This document shows, in pieces, positions 58,959 to 64,000 of a stretch of DNA of 64,000 nt. Location of the stretch: positions 496,001 to 560,000 of the forward strand of contig CP047918.1 of the NCBI GenBank assembly GCA_010202265.1. Direction: 5' to 3'. Under the pieces are notes generated by a model. It made no database searches and had not been told where the DNA came from. It saw only the letters and a program-made list of their open reading frames with translations. The position numbers and the translations under genes were made by a program. Numbering within the stretch: the first letter of the stretch is position 1; every line of letters begins with the position of its first letter. Source of the DNA: Candidatus Saccharibacteria bacterium oral taxon 955. GTDB lineage: Bacteria > Patescibacteriota > Saccharimonadia > Saccharimonadales > Saccharimonadaceae.

Positions 58959-61430
58959 TTAAAATGTATGAAGTATTTTACGAAGCGGAGTCACCAAACT
59001 TGACGTCAAAATAGCAGCCAATGTCGTTAGGCCCACCTCCGCTACCGTCAACATTTCAATCTTGAATAAGCCACGAGTTGCTGGTAACGAGTAGACGACA
59101 AACAGCACTAAAATAACTCCGATCACCACCATAGCTAGTGGTGTTGGACGCCTACTCCTAAGCGTATCCAAAATAACTCTCCGACCAGAAATAGCTAGAA
59201 TCAAAAAGACGTTTGTCAACACAACCAACAAGAACGTAATGGCTCGCGCGCGCGATTCTGTCCAACCTTGATACATCATATATCCGTGAATGAGCGCAAT
59301 CGCCACAACCACTAGCCCACCCTGGACAACGCTTTGAAGCACCAATCGTCTACTAAATAATGGGGCGTCAAGTCGGCGCGGTGGGCGCCTCATAGTATTC
59401 TCGTCCTCTGGCTCACCCTCAAATACGAGTGTACAGCTAGGATCGATAATAAACTCAAAGAAAACTATATGGATCGGTAGTAGAATTATTGGCCAGCCAA
59501 ACAGAACTGGAAGAATCGAGAGAACCGCGATTGGTATGTGAACCGTCAAGATATACATCGCTGTCTTCTGAAGGTTTGCAAAGATCCTCCGCCCCGTGCG
59601 CACACCTTTGACTATAGACACAAAGTTATCATCGAGCAATACAATCGATGACGCCTCACGTGCTACATCTGTGCCATGTTTGCCCATAGCAATACCAATA
59701 TGCGCACTCTTTAAGGCTGGGCCGTCATTTACCCCGTCCCCTGTCATCGCAACTACCTCGCCGTTACGCTTGAGAGCATTAACAATCTCAAGCTTTACTC
59801 CAGGTGCCACCCGGCTATATATCTCCGTCTCCTGAACAATACGATCACGCATCGCCTCATCGGCCCTCATAAACTCCTCACCCGTCACAACTCGCCCCGC
59901 ACGAAGGCCAATCTCTTTACCAATACGTCTCGCCGTCTCAGCATAGTCCCCAGTAATCATCATAACTCTGATACCCGCCTGATGCGCCAGCTTAACTGCA
60001 CTAGCTGCTTCCTTGCGAATTGGGTCTGCCAAAGCAACAAGACCAAGAAAATCATAAGCGTATTTTTCGCGCGACACCTCAACTCTGTTAGTCAACCGAC
60101 CCCTAGCGACACCCAGAACGCGCAACCCCTCCTGGGCGTAAGCTTTGACCTGTGCCTGAAGCACACTACGATCGGTCTTGCTCAGATTACATAGATCAAA
60201 TACCGCTTCCGGCGCACCCTTTAACGCAAGCACCTTAGGCACACCCTCTGTATTCGCCCAAACATGGCCAACTGACATTGACGTGTCTTCCAACGGATAT
60301 TCCTTTATGATCTCCATATTGCCATAAATCGTATTTAGATCAGATACCGCTGAGATGAACGCTTCCTCCATAGGATCAAATGGATTTTTTTGAGAAGCGA
60401 GGACCCCAAAAGTGACAACTTCATCATACTGCCCACCTGCTTTACATACTTTACCGTGACGGTCGGTTATACCGACAATAGTCATACGGTTTTCAGTTAA
60501 TGTCCCTGTTTTGTCAGTACACAAAACGGTCGCACTTCCAAGTGTTTCAATCGTCTGGCTCCGTCGACTCAGCACGTTATTTTTAGCAAGACGCCATGCG
60601 CCAAGCGCCATAAACACCGTCAGAACAACAGGAAATTCCTCAGGTAGCACTGCAATCGATAGAGTCAAGCCAGCCAAAAAGCCGTGCAATAAATCACCTC
60701 GCAACACCCAAAATAATATAGTCAGCACCACAGACAAACCGATAGCGATTGCCGCAATAATACGCACCGTTTTGCTAATCTCTTTTTGAAGTAGGGTCTT
60801 TTCTGGCTTGATCTCATTTAGCGACGTGCCGATTTTACCCATTTCGGTTGCTACACCAATCGCTATCACCTCGGCGATCGCGTGACCTTTGACGATCATT
60901 GTCCCCGAATATACATGATTCTCTCGTATGTCTTTTGCCAACGTAGCGTTTTTGTCGACTGGCACCGACTCACCAGTCAATATACTTTCATCAGCCATAA
61001 GATTATAGGCATCAACTAGACGCGCGTCAGCAGGCACCCTTCCGCCTTCACTAACAACAACCAGATCGCCCACCACTAACTCTCGACTCGGTATGACTAC
61101 GTGCTTGCCACCGCGCACAACTTCGCAATTTGGACTGGCCAAACTACGAAGCGCCTCGAGCGCTTTCTCAGTCTTTGTATCCTGATATAGCTCGATAGCA
61201 ACAACAACAATGACTGAAACCATAAGCACAATCGCCTCACTACGATCACCGAGCAAAAAATAAACTACGACGACCGCCAACAAAAGAAAGATCATCGGCT
61301 CAGTCAGAATACTAAATACTAGTCCAAAGATGCTGCGCTTTTCGCGATCTGGCAACTCGTTGTAGCCGTCTCGCCTCTGTCTGGCGGCCACCTCACGTAC
61401 CGTTAGACCGTGCATATTTTTTGCATTCAT
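58959..61430 (-). CDS. Cation-translocating P-type ATPase (P2 type)
   Basis: 823 aa. GLTVREVAARQRRDGYNELP is the N-terminal cation-ATPase domain, DESILTGESVPVDK the actuator, AVLPEEFPVVLTVFMALG the M4 ion site, VLCTDKTGTLTENRMT the phosphorylated Asp, and VAMTGDGVNDGPALKSAHIG the hinge. Ca2+/Mn2+ or similar transport is plausible, but the PEEFP variant does not settle the ion. ATG at 61430 is preferred over one at 61460, as TAAAAT lies 7 nt upstream. Confidence 0.93.
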   Translation of the reverse strand: MNAKNMHGLTVREVAARQRRDGYNELPDREKRSIFGLVFSILTEPMIFLLLAVVVVYFLLGDRSEAIVLMVSVIVVVAIELYQDTKTEKALEALRSLASPNCEVVRGGKHVVIPSRELVVGDLVVVSEGGRVPADARLVDAYNLMADESILTGESVPVDKNATLAKDIRENHVYSGTMIVKGHAIAEVIAIGVATEMGKIGTSLNEIKPEKTLLQKEISKTVRIIAAIAIGLSVVLTILFWVLRGDLLHGFLAGLTLSIAVLPEEFPVVLTVFMALGAWRLAKNNVLSRRSQTIETLGSATVLCTDKTGTLTENRMTIVGITDRHGKVCKAGGQYDEVVTFGVLASQKNPFDPMEEAFISAVSDLNTIYGNMEIIKEYPLEDTSMSVGHVWANTEGVPKVLALKGAPEAVFDLCNLSKTDRSVLQAQVKAYAQEGLRVLGVARGRLTNRVEVSREKYAYDFLGLVALADPIRKEAASAVKLAHQAGIRVMMITGDYAETARRIGKEIGLRAGRVVTGEEFMRADEAMRDRIVQETEIYSRVAPGVKLEIVNALKRNGEVVAMTGDGVNDGPALKSAHIGIAMGKHGTDVAREASSIVLLDDNFVSIVKGVRTGRRIFANLQKTAMYILTVHIPIAVLSILPVLFGWPIILLPIHIVFFEFIIDPSCTLVFEGEPEDENTMRRPPRRLDAPLFSRRLVLQSVVQGGLVVVAIALIHGYMMYQGWTESRARAITFLLVVLTNVFLILAISGRRVILDTLRSRRPTPLAMVVIGVILVLFVVYSLPATRGLFKIEMLTVAEVGLTTLAAILTSSLVTPLRKILHTF

Positions 61431-61437
61431 CAGTATT

Positions 61438-61443
61438 ATTTTA
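61438..61443 (-). promoter_or_regulatory. -10 element of the P-type ATPase gene (leaderless type)
   Basis: TAAAAT on the minus strand, 7 nt before ATG, nearly the same layout as at tgt. Confidence 0.5.
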
Positions 61444-61537
61444 TCAAACCACAAGCACAATCAAAAGTAGACTATAGATAACGCTCTTCATCCAAAAAAT
61501 AACCATCACTACAACAGACTATTCTCTCAACCGTTAC

Positions 61538-62806
61538 CTATAGGTACTTTTTAAGCGTAGACAGGTGTTGTATTAGTTCATGGTTTTTTGACTTTCGCGC
61601 ATAATCATCCATACGTCTGATCGTATGTTTATGATTGCGGATTGATTCACTGGTTAAGTTTTTTGGTAATTTATCCTGCTCAACAAAAAACAGCCCCTCG
61701 TAGCACCTGCTGACTAGCTTTTCGTCATTGCAATGCTTAAAGGCACGAATCGCATCGTGGAATCGATTCGCATTATAGTGATACACTCCTTCGGCACGCC
61801 AGCTATCACGAATTAGCTCAGGCTTACGCAGTGCATACTCGGCAAAACGGCGTGAAGCAGTAAAGTCATTTTTACCCATATAATAAATCGCGCCATTATT
61901 ACCGACAACCGCTAGCAACTCCGCGTCACGGCTAGCTCGCGCGACCTTAAGTGCATGTTCATAGGAATTACGCTTCATCAGCTGGCTCACTACTTTACCG
62001 TAAGCTGCATCGAGATTTCTGCTAACAATATCGCGCTCATGACTCAAAAGATAAGCAAATCTTGCACTCTGCAAAAAATCTTCCGCTCGCACCTCATGTG
62101 TCTCGAAATACTCATCGGTTGTATCGAGTAAATTGATACTTACTATCTCACTTAGCGGCAGTACACTCGCATCGGCACTTGAGGCATAATTTTTCCACGT
62201 CCCGTTCGTCGCTTCGATATCAACACCGCCACAATGAAGCGCCACATGACCAGGCAAAGTCCTAACACGCAAATCCTTAACGTCCAGATATCTAGAGTAC
62301 AGGTAGATATAGAGAGTGACGATTTGATTACAGTCACCTACCATAGTATCTTGTAACGGGTCACGCAATAGTCGCCCAAACGAACTTGATGCCCGATATT
62401 CATACCTACCATTCGACGGCGATAGATAGTCCATGATCACCTGAATTAGCCGAACTTGATCGCTACGAATATTTACACCAGGCACGATCGCACGAACATG
62501 CCTAGTGATCTCATCTGCCGACGCACCATACGTGCGATAAAACTTCTCAAAATCTTCAGTGATACGATCAAGATTAGCGTATAGCTCACGACGCTTTGAT
62601 TTCGTTAGATATCGATAGCCTTTGTAGCGAAACTCAGTCCACAAATTAACTACTGCGATATTTTCCTGGACTAATCTGTCTAGCTCGGCGCTAATATATA
62701 CTCGAGAATTATGCTCCGACAGCCGATCAAAAAACTTTGCCACACGACGCTCACGCACATCAACATAGGGGCTAAGAAGATAATAAACTGATCGAATAAT
62801 TCCCAT
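61538..62806 (-). CDS. Transglutaminase-like protein with C-terminal TPR-like repeats
   Basis: 422 aa, no specific family recognised. The middle holds a papain/transglutaminase-like triad candidate: Cys159 in MVGDCNQIVTLYIYLY, His187 in TLPGHVALHC and Asp196 or Glu198 in VDIEATNG. Residues ~255-410 are helical pairs consistent with TPR repeats (HALKVARASRDAELLAVVGN, FAEYALRKPELIRDSWRAEG, FHDAIRAFKHCN). No signal peptide. Protease, amidase or transferase activity is possible. A weak TACACT lies 6 nt before ATG. Confidence 0.65.
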   Translation of the reverse strand: MGIIRSVYYLLSPYVDVRERRVAKFFDRLSEHNSRVYISAELDRLVQENIAVVNLWTEFRYKGYRYLTKSKRRELYANLDRITEDFEKFYRTYGASADEITRHVRAIVPGVNIRSDQVRLIQVIMDYLSPSNGRYEYRASSSFGRLLRDPLQDTMVGDCNQIVTLYIYLYSRYLDVKDLRVRTLPGHVALHCGGVDIEATNGTWKNYASSADASVLPLSEIVSINLLDTTDEYFETHEVRAEDFLQSARFAYLLSHERDIVSRNLDAAYGKVVSQLMKRNSYEHALKVARASRDAELLAVVGNNGAIYYMGKNDFTASRRFAEYALRKPELIRDSWRAEGVYHYNANRFHDAIRAFKHCNDEKLVSRCYEGLFFVEQDKLPKNLTSESIRNHKHTIRRMDDYARKSKNHELIQHLSTLKKYL

Positions 62807-62852
62807 ATTGCTAGTGTATCGCGATATTTAGATTATTACGAATCAAAGGTCG

Positions 62853-64000
62853 CTACACACGCTCGGCGTCATACTTAGAGAGCATGACACAAGCTAGGTG
62901 ATCCATAAGTGGCTTGATGTCGGCATCCGTCAGCGTCCGATCGGGGTGCGTAAACGTAATATGCAATGTAGTTGACTTATGGTCGGCGTCGTCTAACGAC
63001 TGATAGATACTCACTGGGTCAATTGTTATATTTATTTCCCCAGCCCGTTCAGCAAGTGAAGTCCGCGTGGTGTCAAGTAACGACTCATAGGCCACATCAA
63101 CCCGGGACTTAAGAGTGACATCCTGACTAATCGATGGATACCGACTCAAAGGACGATATTGCTTGCTCTTTTCTTCGCTAGCCTTTTTTAAAGCCTGAAG
63201 ATCAAGACTCATTGCTGAACTATATTCAGGAAGTTTAAATGACTTACGGACGCTTGCTTTTAGTTCGCCGACTATACCAACGCTCTTACCGTCGCATGTT
63301 TTCACTAGCGCGCTACGCGATTGCTCAAATGGAGCAACAAATGGATCATCTAAGGTTTCTTCTATTGGTGCGGTCTTTAGGGTAATTCCCAGGTCTTGAG
63401 CAAGACGCATAACTAACCGACGTACACGGAAGTATGGTGAGCCAGACTGCGGACGCTTGCTAGCATACACCGCGTCAATCATTTCAATTTCGCCCGGCAA
63501 TCCGTTGTCGTCGGTCGCATGATCACGTTTATCGTGAGCCTTACCAATCTCAAATAGCGTAAACTCATCGTATCCCAATTTAATGTTCATGTTGACCTTG
63601 TCGAGCAAACTCGGCAAAATGCTGAGACGATAGTATTGCAGATCGGGACTAAGCGCATTTGACAACCGAAATGCCCGAGAAACATCCTGTTCGGCGCGCT
63701 TCATAATATTTTCATGAACAAAACTATAAGTCAAAAGCTCGTTCGCACCAGCACGTGACAAGCTATCTCGCACCTGTTGCTTGAAACTGCGAGATTCATT
63801 CCTCGGCGCTGGCGACATAACACGCAACGGTAATTCGCATGGAAGCTTATCAAAACCATAAAGACGACCGACCTCTTCCACAACATCCTCAGGATCAACG
63901 ATATCGGTACGCCAAAACGGTGCGCCGATGATAAGCGTTTGGCCATCGTCTTCGGCCGGGTACGAGGCAAAATTAGTACGGCGCAGCAATCCGCCAATTT
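62853..64000 (-). CDS. pheT: Phenylalanyl-tRNA synthetase beta subunit, C-terminal part (cut by window edge)
   Basis: Reads openly from the right edge to the stop at 62853. It begins within the B5 domain (IGGLLRRTNFASYPAEDD, APFWRTDIVDPEDVVEEVGRLYG) and continues through the catalytic-like core (NALSPDLQYYRLSILPSLL, FTLFEIGKAHDK). It ends with the anticodon-binding FDX-ACB domain (LSRYPSISQDVTL, ITFTHPDRTLTDADI). The N-terminal third is outside the window. Confidence 0.95.
   Translation of the reverse strand, partial: IGGLLRRTNFASYPAEDDGQTLIIGAPFWRTDIVDPEDVVEEVGRLYGFDKLPCELPLRVMSPAPRNESRSFKQQVRDSLSRAGANELLTYSFVHENIMKRAEQDVSRAFRLSNALSPDLQYYRLSILPSLLDKVNMNIKLGYDEFTLFEIGKAHDKRDHATDDNGLPGEIEMIDAVYASKRPQSGSPYFRVRRLVMRLAQDLGITLKTAPIEETLDDPFVAPFEQSRSALVKTCDGKSVGIVGELKASVRKSFKLPEYSSAMSLDLQALKKASEEKSKQYRPLSRYPSISQDVTLKSRVDVAYESLLDTTRTSLAERAGEINITIDPVSIYQSLDDADHKSTTLHITFTHPDRTLTDADIKPLMDHLACVMLSKYDAERV

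Overview
The window looks like a chromosome segment from a Patescibacteria/CPR bacterium, most likely a Saccharibacteria (TM7) relative. This is inferred, not proven. The genome is compact and of moderate GC, and no gap exceeds about 170 bases. TGA is used as an ordinary stop, which argues against the Gly-recoding Gracilibacteria and Absconditabacteria. RNase HII is fused to YraN, the stringent-response synthetase is short, transketolase is in two genes, and several enzymes suggest scavenging. No tRNA, rRNA or CRISPR array was seen.

Layout. 1-3000: recG (cut by the left edge), a HAD phosphatase and tyrS. 3000-5780: a bifunctional penicillin-binding protein. 5780-12970: a nusA-clpC-metalloprotease-radA-PIN/TRAM block with a textbook CIRCE operator before clpC. 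13000-17600: queuosine genes (queA, tgt, a precursor transporter), two small orphan genes and an exported HNH nuclease. 17600-26050: aminopeptidase N, rnhB-yraN, rplS, malic enzyme, a PilB/GspE ATPase and a SpoU-type methyltransferase. 26050-29820: dnaE. 29890-32490: a tandem array of five paralogous two-helix membrane proteins. 32500-38070: envelope-related small proteins, galU and gatCAB. 38160-39930: a GH13 glucan enzyme. 40330-42300: uvrB. 42325-50650: a sugar-phosphate block (SLOG protein, two PfkB kinases, aldolase, split transketolase, rpe, rpiB, gap). 50829-64000: relA/spoT, ppa, a PLD-like gene, a glycerophosphodiesterase, trxB, FKBP, an ABC exporter, a P-type ATPase, a transglutaminase-like TPR protein and pheT (cut by the right edge).

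Two gene classes stand out. Many housekeeping genes have a -10 hexamer 6-10 nt before the start codon and no Shine-Dalgarno, so they are probably transcribed without a leader. Small orphan genes instead have consensus promoters, good Shine-Dalgarno sites, their own intrinsic terminators and more AGA/AGG arginine codons, and are often divergent from a leaderless gene with which they share a -35 element.

The most unusual region is the five-gene array. Each gene or pair has its own promoter and a near-identical terminator, and two promoters carry 20-bp palindromes in the spacer. Three genes (gatB, the GH13 enzyme, the PLD-like gene) are broken by one missing base in a homopolymer run. The shared pattern points first to sequence error, although the PLD site is also in register for -1 frameshifting. 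Two short promoter-plus-terminator units flank gap and could make small RNAs or an attenuator.
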